Shown piece after piece: positions 9,720 to 19,585 of a DNA stretch of 64,000 bases. This DNA is from an uncultured Planctomycetaceae bacterium (lineage in GTDB: Bacteria; Planctomycetota; Planctomycetia; Planctomycetales; Planctomycetaceae). The number at the start of each line of letters is the position of its first letter. Within the stretch, counting starts at the first letter, position 1. Made by a program: the position numbers and the translations under genes. A model generated the notes under the pieces. It saw only the letters and a list, made by a program, of their open reading frames with translations. It was not told the DNA's origin and did not search any database. The stretch covers positions 1 to 64,000 of the forward strand of contig CALFSX010000064.1 of NCBI GenBank assembly GCA_937916515.1. Direction: 5' to 3'.

Positions 9720-10622
9720 ATGCCGCAAATCCTGATCGTGGACGACAGTGAAGCCGACATCCTATTTGCGCGTCATGCTTTAGCGTCACGAACAGAGTGG
9801 ACCGTTGCTTCCGCGCAAGACGGGGAACAGGCACTGGAGATGCTGACGACCGATTCGTTTGATGTGGTAGTCAGCGACATCCGCATGCCCAGAATTGACG
9901 GATTGCAGTTGCTACGGCAAATCCGTCAACGGTTCATTGAAATCCCAGTCATCATCACAACATCTCATGGCAGCGAAGAAATTGCGATGCAGGCAATACA
10001 GGCGGGTGCGGCCAGCTATGTGCCAAAATCGAACGTCGTTCGCGAACTGCTGGAAGTTGTTGAATCGGTAATTTCGTCATCGATACTCCGAAAAAATCAG
10101 AGCAGATTCTTAGCGTGCGTGGCACAGCAGGCCATGAAGATTGTGTTACCGAATAACGACCGCAAATTCCTTCCCACAGTTGTCTCAGAATTACAAAGTC
10201 TGGCGACAGCCATTGGCCTGACGAACTCGTCCGACAATACTCAACTGGGAGTCGCACTGGAGGAGTCGCTTGTTAACGCGGTCGTGCATGGCAATCTGGA
10301 AGTCAGTTCTGACCTTCGCCAGCGCAACGACGATTCCTATGCGGAGCTCATTGAAGAACGCCGGAACATGGAACCCTACAAAGATCGCGTTGTAACCGTC
10401 ACCGTTTCCCTGACACCTGAAGAAGGTCAATTTACGATTCGTGACGACGGCCCGGGCTTCGATGTTAACAACCTGCCCGACCCAACCGATCCAGAAAACC
10501 TGTTAAAACCCAGTGGGCGAGGGATCATGCTGATCAACGCCTTCATGGACGAGGTTTCCTTCAATGCAAAAGGAAACGAAATTCGCCTGACTAAACGGCG
10601 TCTGCCAGACGATTTGATTTAG
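9720..10622 (+). CDS. Response regulator fused to a serine-kinase/anti-sigma type ATPase domain
   Basis: Residues 1-120 form a receiver domain: acidic DDS at 8-10, phospho-acceptor Asp53 in VVVSDIRMP, Thr/Ser at 80-82 and Lys103 in YVPKSN. Residues about 150-295 form a GHKL ATPase of the RsbW/SpoIIAB (HATPase_c_2) kind: N-box EESLVNAVVHGN at 181-192, G1 box RDDGPGFD at 241-248, G2 box GRGIMLIN at 266-273. There is no dimerisation/phospho-histidine domain, so it is not an ordinary hybrid histidine kinase. The order suggests a phosphorylation-controlled anti-sigma or anti-anti-sigma kinase (partner-switching), an inference from domain content. The protein is cytosolic and no cognate histidine kinase or STAS partner is adjacent. 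Confidence 0.85.
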   Translation: MPQILIVDDSEADILFARHALASRTEWTVASAQDGEQALEMLTTDSFDVVVSDIRMPRIDGLQLLRQIRQRFIEIPVIITTSHGSEEIAMQAIQAGAASYVPKSNVVRELLEVVESVISSSILRKNQSRFLACVAQQAMKIVLPNNDRKFLPTVVSELQSLATAIGLTNSSDNTQLGVALEESLVNAVVHGNLEVSSDLRQRNDDSYAELIEERRNMEPYKDRVVTVTVSLTPEEGQFTIRDDGPGFDVNNLPDPTDPENLLKPSGRGIMLINAFMDEVSFNAKGNEIRLTKRRLPDDLI

Positions 10623-10647
10623 TAAGAACTCAGATCTCTTCGCCGCA

Positions 10648-13600
10648 TCAATCGGTCTCGGGCACTTCTAATTGACGTTCGGGGGAGACCGCTAATTCCT
10701 GACCGGTATACAATCCGGCAACCGGAAGATTACTGGGAAGCGTTCTTACATGAAGATCGCGCTGCGGGAACGAAATTTCAATCTTCGCCGTCTTAAACGC
10801 TGCATCAACGGCCTCGTGCAGTGCCGTAATTGTGGCCAGTCGATTCTCCAGATTCGGCAGGTAACATCGCAGCCCAAGATCCAGAGTGCTGTCACCAAAA
10901 CCCTCGAACGTTGAAACCGGTAAAGGATCTTCCAGAACATCAGGGTGGTCCTGTGCAACCTTCAGCAACAGCGATCTGGCCAGGATAGTGTCAGTTCCGT
11001 AGGCCACACCAACGCGAATAACAACGCGGTTGACCTTGTCCGTTAAAGTCCAGTTCAGCAGTCGTCCAGTTACAAATTCCTTGTTGGGGACGATGTATTC
11101 CTTACGATCCCAGTCCAGAATTGTGGTCGCTCTAATTTGAATCCTGTTAACGATTCCGGACACTTCCCCAATGGTCACGACGTCGCCAATTCTCACGGGA
11201 CGTTCAAATAAAATGATCAGGCCTGAAACAAAGTTGGCAAAAATTTCCTGCAGACCGAAACCCAGCCCCAAAGTCAACGCCGCAGCCAGCCACTGTACCT
11301 GAGCCCAGCCAATTCCGATGGCAGCGCTGGCAAACACAAACCCAATCACAACAATCAGATAGCGAGCCACCATACGACAGGCATACCGACTGGCAGGTTC
11401 CAGCGGCAACCGCTGCAGTACGGTCAGTTCCAGCAGCCCTGGTATATTTCTGGCAGCTGTATACGTCAGCAAAACCAGAAAGCATGAAATCAAAGTATCA
11501 GCGACTGTCACGGACTGAATCTGCGGTTCAGAGCGAAATGTTTTCTGACCGTCTTCAGTAACTTCAACCATCACATCAACGGTGGTAGTCCACAGCTCCC
11601 AGCGGTCCAGAATTCCCAGAGCAGGCAACACGTCAACCCATATAAACCAGGTCACAATCAAGCAAACCAGTGCCAGGCCTGAACGAATGAAACGCTGAGT
11701 CTGCTCGCTGACTTCCTGCAGATCCACGGCCGCATCCTGTGGGTTTGGCTTCGGCACGTTGGATGGCGACGCCTCAGCTTCGTTAAGCATGGCTTGCCGA
11801 CGTTGCCTTGCCTGTTCAATTCGCAAACGGCGATGACCGACAACAAACCACCGAATCAAAAAGCATCGCAAAACAAACAGTCCGACCATCAGCCAGATCG
11901 TCAGGTGCATTCGCCAGTGCAGTTCGTAGGCCGTGTAATAGAATCCGACGATGGACAGCACCGCCAGCGCCAGTGGGACCAGTAATGCCGCCGCATAAGA
12001 GATCCAGCGCAAACGATGAAACCAACCATTGTTGTTGATAATCAGGAAGTCTCTAAAAACGCCGGTTGCCGGGTGCAGCACTGTTCTTAGAAACGAAACA
12101 AACACAATCATTGAAAGCACAAAGGCAACCCGTTCCAGTGCATCGCGTCCCTGAGGATTTTCGTGAGCGTGCAGAGTCGTTTCCACAAACAACAAGGGTA
12201 GGGAAAGCACGGTCAGCGTGCGCAATTTGGCTCGAAGCAGGCGAACGGAGTTCTTCGGCCACTCAAAATGAGCCAGCCCCAGTCCGCACGGTCGGCATAG
12301 ATGCCGCAGCAGATTCAGAACCAATGCCCCGATGGCCACGGCCAGCAGTCCGTTACCAACCGCAACGACAAAAGGCGCAGCAGATCCATCAGACAATAGT
12401 CTCCACGCCAAAAAGCCAGCCAATGCTGGCCACGGAATGGCCAGCACAAAACTTATGACGGCAGCCCGCCAGGTTGGCAGAAATTCGCGACAGGTGGAAC
12501 GTGAAGTCACTTCAGCGATGCTGGCCAGAATCAACCGAAAGCGCGGATGTACGATAAACAAAATACTGATCAGCAGTGTAATAAGAGCGTACAGCCAAAG
12601 TCGTTGTGTGGTATCGGCAATCAGCGCGTCGCGAACTTCTCGCCAGTTGTTTGGCGACACAAACCAACGAACGGTAGTGACAATTTCAGCAGCATCGGCG
12701 CTGTCAGGCAGACGATTACTGCGAATCCACAGTACTCGTTCCTGTATGAATCCCGAAAACTCAACAATCTCCCGTATGTACTCCTGCTGAGTCGCGTCGA
12801 GCTCACCCAGCCGATTGAAATATTCGCCGTAGTTCTGCCCCAGAGTCGAAAGGGTCACTGAGCGATCCACGGCAAGTCGCAACTGAATTCGACTTTCCTG
12901 AGACAGGCCTTCAACGTGCTGCAACGCGTCGACTTTGTCGGTAAACACCTCTTTCTGGTCTTCCACGTCCAACCGCGAAAACTCCAGATCTCGCATTTCT
13001 TCCTGACGAATCTGACATTTCTGCCTGATCTTTGCCGGGTCTTCCAGCGTCCTCAACAGACGCCGAAGCTCCAGCCCGATGGCCCCCGTCAAGCCGACAC
13101 GCGAAATCTTCTCGTTTGTTTTCGCCTTCAGACTTCTTAGCGATTCCAGATCTTTCCTGGCGGTCCCAACTTCGTTCGTCGCCTTCGTAATTGAGGCCGT
13201 CAAATCAAGATTCTTTTTTGCCATGCTGGCAGTTTCGGCAGCGATGCTGATGTCTGTGGCCAGAACCAGTTCGCCAAAAAACAACTCCTTGTCAATCATC
13301 GTTTGACTGTAGGGCGTCGGCGTAGGTTGACCATTGGCAAAGAATTCCAGCTGGTCTGCGATATAGCGAGCATCCTGGCTACGTTTCGTTGTGATTCGCT
13401 TACTTAAAGCGTCAACTTCCTGCTGCAACCGAGCAACTTCGCGGCGACCGCGTTGTATTCGCAGGTTGGTCAGATCCAAAGCTTTGGCTGCGTCATATTT
13501 TGATAGCTCGGCCTGGTTCGCAGGCCCTTCGGCTATCACTTCACGAAGGCGCCCCAGCAATAAAGCTCGGCGGGCGGCCGTCGCATAGGCAGATTCGTCC

Positions 13601-14316
13601 GCTGGAGCCGGCAATGCCAGTTCAGCCTGAATTTCAGCTTTGCGAGTCGCTTGAGTTGCCTGATCACCGACGATCGCTGTTCTTCGCTCAGCGCGACGAT
13701 TAGGCTCGGCCTCCAAAGTCGCAAGTTTCAGCTTCTCTTCCTGAAGCAGCGGTTGCCGTGTGGCAAGGTTCGATGTCAGATCAGCCAGTGAAGCTTCATC
13801 GGAAATTCCAGGTAGCAATGGTGCTGGTGGTAGAGCAAGCTCAGCCTGCAGTTGATTCGCTGTAGCGGCTAAACCTTTAATAGACGCCTGATCCAGTGGA
13901 GTTTGCGTCTCAAGCTTCACAGCACGAGCTAAGGCATCGACGGCCTTCTGATGAGTCTCAAGAACCTTCTTCTTTGCCTCTTCATCGATTTCCGTTGCCG
14001 CCTCAATCTTCTTTTTCAGTTGATCAAGAGTCTCAGTCGTAATTGTTTCCAGCTTGGGAGGAACCTGCTCTTCGGCCCGCTGATCTTCAGCAGCAGCGGG
14101 AGGAGCGACTGGCGGAGCAGCAGCAGCAGCAGCCGGAACAACGGAAGGAAGCGTCGTGGTCTGAGCAACAGCACATGGCGGCTTAGCCAACAGCAGAGCG
14201 CACACAGCCGCCGTCAAACACAACGATCGCAATGGGCGGCGAAAACGAGATCGCAAAAGTACGCTGGCGAAAAATGAGCGGGACAACAGCAGACTGGAAT
14301 GGCAGAAAGAATTCAC
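10648..14316 (-). CDS. Large MscS-superfamily mechanosensitive channel (MscK/YjeP type)
   Basis: The 1222-residue protein has an N-terminal signal region (LCLTAAVCALLLAKPPCAVAQ), then a roughly 500-residue periplasmic part rich in predicted coiled coil. About eleven hydrophobic segments follow, then the canonical C-terminal MscS module: AAALTLGLGFGLQEIFANF (pore-lining TM3), ILFERPVRIGDVVTIG, IVPNKEFVTGRLLNWT and a C-terminal alpha/beta domain. Length and order match the giant MscK/MscM class, inner-membrane channels that open under membrane tension during hypo-osmotic shock and release solutes. An Ala/Pro-rich linker follows the signal peptide. It is transcribed convergently with the receiver-ATPase gene and appears monocistronic. 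Confidence 0.9.
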   Translation of the reverse strand: MNSFCHSSLLLSRSFFASVLLRSRFRRPLRSLCLTAAVCALLLAKPPCAVAQTTTLPSVVPAAAAAAPPVAPPAAAEDQRAEEQVPPKLETITTETLDQLKKKIEAATEIDEEAKKKVLETHQKAVDALARAVKLETQTPLDQASIKGLAATANQLQAELALPPAPLLPGISDEASLADLTSNLATRQPLLQEEKLKLATLEAEPNRRAERRTAIVGDQATQATRKAEIQAELALPAPADESAYATAARRALLLGRLREVIAEGPANQAELSKYDAAKALDLTNLRIQRGRREVARLQQEVDALSKRITTKRSQDARYIADQLEFFANGQPTPTPYSQTMIDKELFFGELVLATDISIAAETASMAKKNLDLTASITKATNEVGTARKDLESLRSLKAKTNEKISRVGLTGAIGLELRRLLRTLEDPAKIRQKCQIRQEEMRDLEFSRLDVEDQKEVFTDKVDALQHVEGLSQESRIQLRLAVDRSVTLSTLGQNYGEYFNRLGELDATQQEYIREIVEFSGFIQERVLWIRSNRLPDSADAAEIVTTVRWFVSPNNWREVRDALIADTTQRLWLYALITLLISILFIVHPRFRLILASIAEVTSRSTCREFLPTWRAAVISFVLAIPWPALAGFLAWRLLSDGSAAPFVVAVGNGLLAVAIGALVLNLLRHLCRPCGLGLAHFEWPKNSVRLLRAKLRTLTVLSLPLLFVETTLHAHENPQGRDALERVAFVLSMIVFVSFLRTVLHPATGVFRDFLIINNNGWFHRLRWISYAAALLVPLALAVLSIVGFYYTAYELHWRMHLTIWLMVGLFVLRCFLIRWFVVGHRRLRIEQARQRRQAMLNEAEASPSNVPKPNPQDAAVDLQEVSEQTQRFIRSGLALVCLIVTWFIWVDVLPALGILDRWELWTTTVDVMVEVTEDGQKTFRSEPQIQSVTVADTLISCFLVLLTYTAARNIPGLLELTVLQRLPLEPASRYACRMVARYLIVVIGFVFASAAIGIGWAQVQWLAAALTLGLGFGLQEIFANFVSGLIILFERPVRIGDVVTIGEVSGIVNRIQIRATTILDWDRKEYIVPNKEFVTGRLLNWTLTDKVNRVVIRVGVAYGTDTILARSLLLKVAQDHPDVLEDPLPVSTFEGFGDSTLDLGLRCYLPNLENRLATITALHEAVDAAFKTAKIEISFPQRDLHVRTLPSNLPVAGLYTGQELAVSPERQLEVPETD

Positions 14317-14863
14317 GATCGACGTCTTCTAATTTCGTTTCCGTTTGGCGGAAAATTGTTGCCGGATTGACAACGAGTTAATTCAATACGCAACAGGGCG
14401 CGGAACCGCTCAAACCCGCTTTCACGGCCAACCAATTGCAGACGTGGCAAGAAAGAAGATCTGGCGTCCGAAGTTTCGCATACTTCAGCACCAGCGAGAA
14501 TGCCGACTTCGCGGTGAATACAGTTTCACGCATGGAATCTCAAGAAAGGGCGACAGAAGACGCTTCGCTCAGGACCAGGTGTCGTTGCCGTCTTCCGTTC
14601 CACTACCGAGGTGTTGCCGGCACATGCTTTCCATTAATAGCGACATGATGATGTGCCCCTGTACACACGAAAACTCGATACCGGAATATTAAAGCGACAG
14701 ACCGCAGCAAGAACGTCCACATCTGCCCGTCTTCACGGCAGACTCCGAAATGAAGCACCAACTTTTGCGTAAAAATGACAGATCCGTTTGGGACCGTTTT
14801 TTTGCCGGAACAATTATTCGCAGTTGTGCTGTCAACTCGGCAGCAATCGGCTAAAACGTCTGC
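14317..14863. other. Intergenic region between the channel gene and lhr
   Basis: About 550 bp with divergent genes on either side. Short open frames exist but none resembles a protein or has a convincing ribosome-binding site. It must hold the lhr promoter; no clear LexA-type palindrome was spotted. Confidence 0.35.
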
Positions 14864-17800
14864 ATGTCAACAGACTCGTCAAAAACAGAACTGCCTTATT
14901 TTCATTCGTGTACGGGCGATTGGTTTCGGCAGGCGTTCGTCCAACCAACGAAAGTGCAACTGGACGCGTGGCCCGCAATCGCCAGCGGTAAAAGCACATT
15001 GCTGCTGGCCCCTACCGGCTCCGGAAAAACACTGGCCGCGTTTATGGCCGCCATCGACCGCCTGTTCTTCGGAACTGCGAACAGCATAGCTGAACAACAA
15101 GCAGCACGGATCGCTGCAAGCATCAGCAACCAACTTGCAGATGTCGTCAGCCGCCAGCGCGGAATCAAAGTCCTGTACATCTCGCCGCTGAAGGCGTTGG
15201 GCGTCGATGTTGACCGCAACCTGCGCGGGCCAATCGCGGGCTTGCGAGCATTCGCAGAACGCAATTCTGTCCCCCATCGCGTGCCCACGGTCGCCGTCCG
15301 ATCTGGCGACACTCCGCAGCGCGAACGCGCTTTAATTGTGAAAGAACCACCGGACATCCTGATCACAACTCCTGAATCGCTGTACCTGATGCTGACATCA
15401 AAGGCCGAGTCGATTCTGGCTTCTGTGGAAACAATTATCGTCGATGAAATTCATGCGTTGGCCGGAACCAAACGCGGCTCGCATCTGTTTTCAACAATCG
15501 AACGACTCGAACGTTTGCGAAAAAAGGCGGCACATTCAGACAGCAGCGAACTGAATGCCAGCGTTCCACTTCAAAGAATCGGCCTGTCCGCCACCCAGCG
15601 TCCCCTGGAAGAAATTGCTCGACTGCTTGGCGGCGGCGATGCGACGGCGGATCCCGACGTGCCCGTAACACCGCGTCCCGTGCAAATCATCGACGCATCA
15701 GAAAAGCGGCGATTCGCTGTCACGATTGAAACCCCCGCAGAAGTCGTCGCTCAAAACGGCATCGCTGCCACCAGCAGCACCGTTTCCACTTCCGGCGAAT
15801 CACACTCATACAGCGCCGGCGAAATTCCAATTGGCGACGCGTCGTCGATGCCCACAATTCCTTCTGTGTGGCCTTCCATCCATCCCAGACTTGTCGAACT
15901 GATTCGTCAAAACCGTTCGACGATGATCTTCGTCAACAGTCGGCGTTTGGCTGAACGCCTTGCATCCGCCATTAACGAACTGGCCGAAGAAGAAATCGCA
16001 TTGGCACATCACGGTTCGATTGCGAAAGATATTCGAGCTCACATTGAAGACCGCCTGAAACGCGGCGACCTGCCCGCCATGGTCGCCACTTCATCAATGG
16101 AACTTGGTCTGGACATGGGAGCCGTCGATCTGGTGATCCAAATCGAAGCACCGCCTTCCATTGCTTCAGGCACTCAACGCATCGGCAGAGCAGGGCATCA
16201 GGTTGGGGCGATTTCAACAGGCATCATTTTCCCGAAATATCGCGGAGACCTTGTTGCCTGCAGCGCGGCCACTGGTGCCATGCTGGAAGGCTGGGTGGAA
16301 GAAACTCACTATCCACGAAATCCACTGGATGTGCTGGCTCAGCAAATGGTAGCGATGACATCACGTGAAGCCATTCATGTGGACGAACTGTATTCAACGC
16401 TGCGCAGTGCCGCTCCGTTTTTTGAGTTGCCGTATTCATCGTACATCAGTGTGCTGGATCTGCTGTCCGGGCGTTATCCTTCCGACGAATTTTCGGAACT
16501 GAAACCGCGAGTTAACTGGGACCGCATCACGGGCGTCGTGTCGCCACGCAAAGGCGCTCAACGACTGGCGATCCTAAATGGCGGCACTATTCCGGATCGA
16601 GGTTTGTTCGGCGTGTTTCTGGTTGGAGAAGACGGAGAATCCGGCGGACGAGTTGGCGAACTGGACGAAGAAATGGTCTTCGAATGCCAGCCCGGCGACG
16701 TCTTCCTGTTGGGCGCATCGTCGTGGCGTGTTGTTGATATTACGCGAGATCGAGTCACCGTTGTGCCGGCTCCCGGCGAACCCGGCCGCATGCCGTTTTG
16801 GCGAGGCGATGGGCTGGGGCGACCGTTTGAATTCGGTCAGGCGATCGGAAAGCTTTCGCGAGAACTTGTCGCAGCGCCTGCGAAAACAGCGATCAAAAGA
16901 TTACGTTCACAACACGGCCTGGAAGAATCAGCGGCAGTTTCGTTATTGGAATATTTGAACGAACAAATTGAGGCCTGCGGAGAATTGCCGTCTGACAGGA
17001 CAATCGTCATCGAAAGCTTTCTGGACGAAGTCGGAGATTGGCGGATTGTGATTCTGTCTCCGTTTGGTTCGCGAGTTCACGCTCCGTGGGCACTGCTGGT
17101 CGCCGCCAGATTGCGAGCAGAAACGGACGACGAAATTGACTTAATGTGGACCGACGATGGCATTGTCTTTCGTATTCCTGAAGCGTACGACGTGCCCGCA
17201 GAAGAGCTGTTCTTTCCCGATCCTGACGAAGTGGAAGAGTCACTAGTGCGCGAAATTGGTGGCACCGCGATGTTCGCCGCAAAGTTTCGTGAGAACGCGG
17301 CGCGATCACTGTTATTGCCGAGACGCAGCCCTCAAAAACGCACACCACTGTGGCTGCAGCGCAAACGATCCGCTGATCTGCTGAAAGTTGCCTCGCGTTT
17401 TCGCAGCTTCCCCATGCTGATGGAAACCTATCGTGAATGCCTTCGCGACGTGTTTGACATGCCCAGCTTTGTATCAATGCTTACGCAGGTCAGAAACCGT
17501 GTGATTCGAGTAAAATCGGTTCGCAGCGAACATCCTTCGCCGTTCGCTGGAGCCGTGCTGTTCAGCTACGTCGGCAACTTCATCTACAACGGCGACGCGC
17601 CGCTGGCCGAACGGCGCGCACAAACATTATCGCTCGATCACGCACAGCTTCGCGAATTGCTGGGAACACTGGATTTTCGAGAACTCTTTGATGCCGATGT
17701 CGTTCGCGAAGTGGTCATGGAACTTCAGCGGCTAAACGGATGGCCCCTGCGGCACGCCGATGACCTGCACGGCTTACTGCTGAAAATTGGGGCCTTAACC

Positions 17801-19585
17801 TTTGACGAGATCGCTCAACGATGTTCGACTAAGGACGTTGAATCTGGCAGATGTCGTGAATGGCTGGATGAACTGCTGCATCGCCGTAGAGCTTTCGCCT
17901 TCCAGCTTACAGGCGGCGACTCACATAGTTCACTGCTGCAACACAAGGAACGCTTCGCGACTGCTGAAGACGCCGGACGCTTGCGAGATGCCCTGGGAGT
18001 AATGCCGCCATCCGGACTGGCGGACGCATTCCTTGAACCAGTGCAGGATGCGTTAACCGACCTTGTTTCACAGTTCGCCAGAACCCACGGCCCGTTTACA
18101 GCTCACGAAGTTGCCGCCCGATTGGGCCTGGGCGTCGCTCCAGTCCTGTCGACGCTAACATTATTGCAAGGGCAGGAACGAGTCATCGAAGGTGAGTTTC
18201 TGCCCGGGCGGCGCGGTCGGGAATGGTGTGATGTCAACGTGTTAAGGCTGATCAAACGCCGCTGCCTGGCCGCGTTACGAAAGGAGGTCGAACCGGTTGA
18301 AGCTGACGCCCTGGCTCGTTTTCTACCCGAATGGCATGGCATCACTCGGCCTCGCAAAGGACTCGACGGACTGCTGGACGCCATTGAACAACTGCAAGGC
18401 GCACCTCTGCCAGCATCAACACTGGAAAACGAAATTATTCCGGCCCGCGTACAAGGCTTCCGAACGGCGGACCTTGACGAACTCTGCATTCAGGGAGAAG
18501 TCATTTGGCGAGGCTTCGACAGCACGGGCAGTTCCGACGGACGTATCGGACTGTTTCTGACCGACAACTATCACAAACTGGCACCGGCGGTTGTTCCGAT
18601 GGAAGACTCAGCCGCCGCAGAAATCCGAACGCTGTTGCAACAGCAGGGAGCCTTGTTGTTCGATCAAATCACAGCGACACTGCGACAGTTTCCCAATGAC
18701 CTGCTGAACGTCTTGTGGGACATGGTTTGGCGCGGTGAATTGACCAACGACACATTGACACCCCTGCGTTCATTGCGAGCAGCAGCGGCCAATAGAAACA
18801 AATCCGATTCACGCCGACAACAACGCGGGTTCCGTTCGCGACGCCAGAACCGGCTGCCTGGTTCCGAAGGACGATGGAGCTTGCTGCCGGACCTGGCGGC
18901 CAACACGACTTCAATCACGGAACGCCAGATGGCGATTGCCGCCCAACTGGTTCTGCGGCACGGAGTTCTGACGAAAGAAATGCTGGCACGCGAAGAAGTG
19001 GCGGGAGGCTTTGCGGGGCTGTATCCTGTTCTGAAAGCGATGGAGGAAGCTGGCAAGGTCAGGAGAGGCTATTTTGTTTCCGGACTGGGAGCCGCTCAGT
19101 TTGCAGCTCCCGGAGCAGAAGACCTGCTGCGTTCGCATCGAGAGTCACGGCAGGTGACAACCAGCAGCAACACCCAAAACGAAACATCATCAAAGCCGGA
19201 TGCAGCCGTGGTCCTTGCGGCGACCGATCCAGCAAATCCCTGGGGCAACGCATTGCAATGGCCAGACACGGCGGTCTCTTCGAGACCTCAACGCGTCGCT
19301 GGTGCCAAGGTGATTTCACTGGCCGGAAATTTGCTGGGCTATGTCAGCAGAACTCGCCAGCATTTAACAACCTTCCGCCCCATAAACTCAGAGACAGCCG
19401 ACGTTGATTATTTCGCTTTGGCAGCAACACTGGCCCGCCTGGCTCGCCCCGGCAATTCTTTGCAGCTGACAAAGATCGACGGCAAGCCGACGGCAGCTTC
19501 CGCCCTGGCACCGTTCTTACTGAAGGTCGGCTTTACAGCAACATCGACGGGCTACCTGCACAAGGGAACGCACTTCGATGCCTGA
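14864..19585 (+). CDS. lhr: Lhr-type ATP-dependent DNA helicase, full length
   Basis: The 1573-residue protein is an SF2 helicase with Walker A APTGSGKT at 49-56, DEIH at 194-197, a SATQRP motif III and RIGRAGHQVGAIS as motif VI. The Lhr winged-helix and beta-barrel core follows (about residues 500-870), then a long C-terminal extension to the end. This matches the length of bacterial full-length Lhr (about 1500 residues) rather than the short Lhr-core form. Lhr is a 3'-5' single-strand DNA translocase that unwinds RNA:DNA hybrids and is linked to DNA-damage responses. The downstream nei gene starts 8 bp before the lhr stop, a translationally coupled pair. The same lhr-nei neighbourhood is known in mycobacteria, supporting joint action on damaged bases. 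Confidence 0.95.
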   Translation: MSTDSSKTELPYFHSCTGDWFRQAFVQPTKVQLDAWPAIASGKSTLLLAPTGSGKTLAAFMAAIDRLFFGTANSIAEQQAARIAASISNQLADVVSRQRGIKVLYISPLKALGVDVDRNLRGPIAGLRAFAERNSVPHRVPTVAVRSGDTPQRERALIVKEPPDILITTPESLYLMLTSKAESILASVETIIVDEIHALAGTKRGSHLFSTIERLERLRKKAAHSDSSELNASVPLQRIGLSATQRPLEEIARLLGGGDATADPDVPVTPRPVQIIDASEKRRFAVTIETPAEVVAQNGIAATSSTVSTSGESHSYSAGEIPIGDASSMPTIPSVWPSIHPRLVELIRQNRSTMIFVNSRRLAERLASAINELAEEEIALAHHGSIAKDIRAHIEDRLKRGDLPAMVATSSMELGLDMGAVDLVIQIEAPPSIASGTQRIGRAGHQVGAISTGIIFPKYRGDLVACSAATGAMLEGWVEETHYPRNPLDVLAQQMVAMTSREAIHVDELYSTLRSAAPFFELPYSSYISVLDLLSGRYPSDEFSELKPRVNWDRITGVVSPRKGAQRLAILNGGTIPDRGLFGVFLVGEDGESGGRVGELDEEMVFECQPGDVFLLGASSWRVVDITRDRVTVVPAPGEPGRMPFWRGDGLGRPFEFGQAIGKLSRELVAAPAKTAIKRLRSQHGLEESAAVSLLEYLNEQIEACGELPSDRTIVIESFLDEVGDWRIVILSPFGSRVHAPWALLVAARLRAETDDEIDLMWTDDGIVFRIPEAYDVPAEELFFPDPDEVEESLVREIGGTAMFAAKFRENAARSLLLPRRSPQKRTPLWLQRKRSADLLKVASRFRSFPMLMETYRECLRDVFDMPSFVSMLTQVRNRVIRVKSVRSEHPSPFAGAVLFSYVGNFIYNGDAPLAERRAQTLSLDHAQLRELLGTLDFRELFDADVVREVVMELQRLNGWPLRHADDLHGLLLKIGALTFDEIAQRCSTKDVESGRCREWLDELLHRRRAFAFQLTGGDSHSSLLQHKERFATAEDAGRLRDALGVMPPSGLADAFLEPVQDALTDLVSQFARTHGPFTAHEVAARLGLGVAPVLSTLTLLQGQERVIEGEFLPGRRGREWCDVNVLRLIKRRCLAALRKEVEPVEADALARFLPEWHGITRPRKGLDGLLDAIEQLQGAPLPASTLENEIIPARVQGFRTADLDELCIQGEVIWRGFDSTGSSDGRIGLFLTDNYHKLAPAVVPMEDSAAAEIRTLLQQQGALLFDQITATLRQFPNDLLNVLWDMVWRGELTNDTLTPLRSLRAAAANRNKSDSRRQQRGFRSRRQNRLPGSEGRWSLLPDLAANTTSITERQMAIAAQLVLRHGVLTKEMLAREEVAGGFAGLYPVLKAMEEAGKVRRGYFVSGLGAAQFAAPGAEDLLRSHRESRQVTTSSNTQNETSSKPDAAVVLAATDPANPWGNALQWPDTAVSSRPQRVAGAKVISLAGNLLGYVSRTRQHLTTFRPINSETADVDYFALAATLARLARPGNSLQLTKIDGKPTAASALAPFLLKVGFTATSTGYLHKGTHFDA

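Noticed and set aside
14345-14692. 115-codon plus-strand frame upstream of lhr
   Set aside because: No recognisable domain; overlapping frames of similar length suggest chance.
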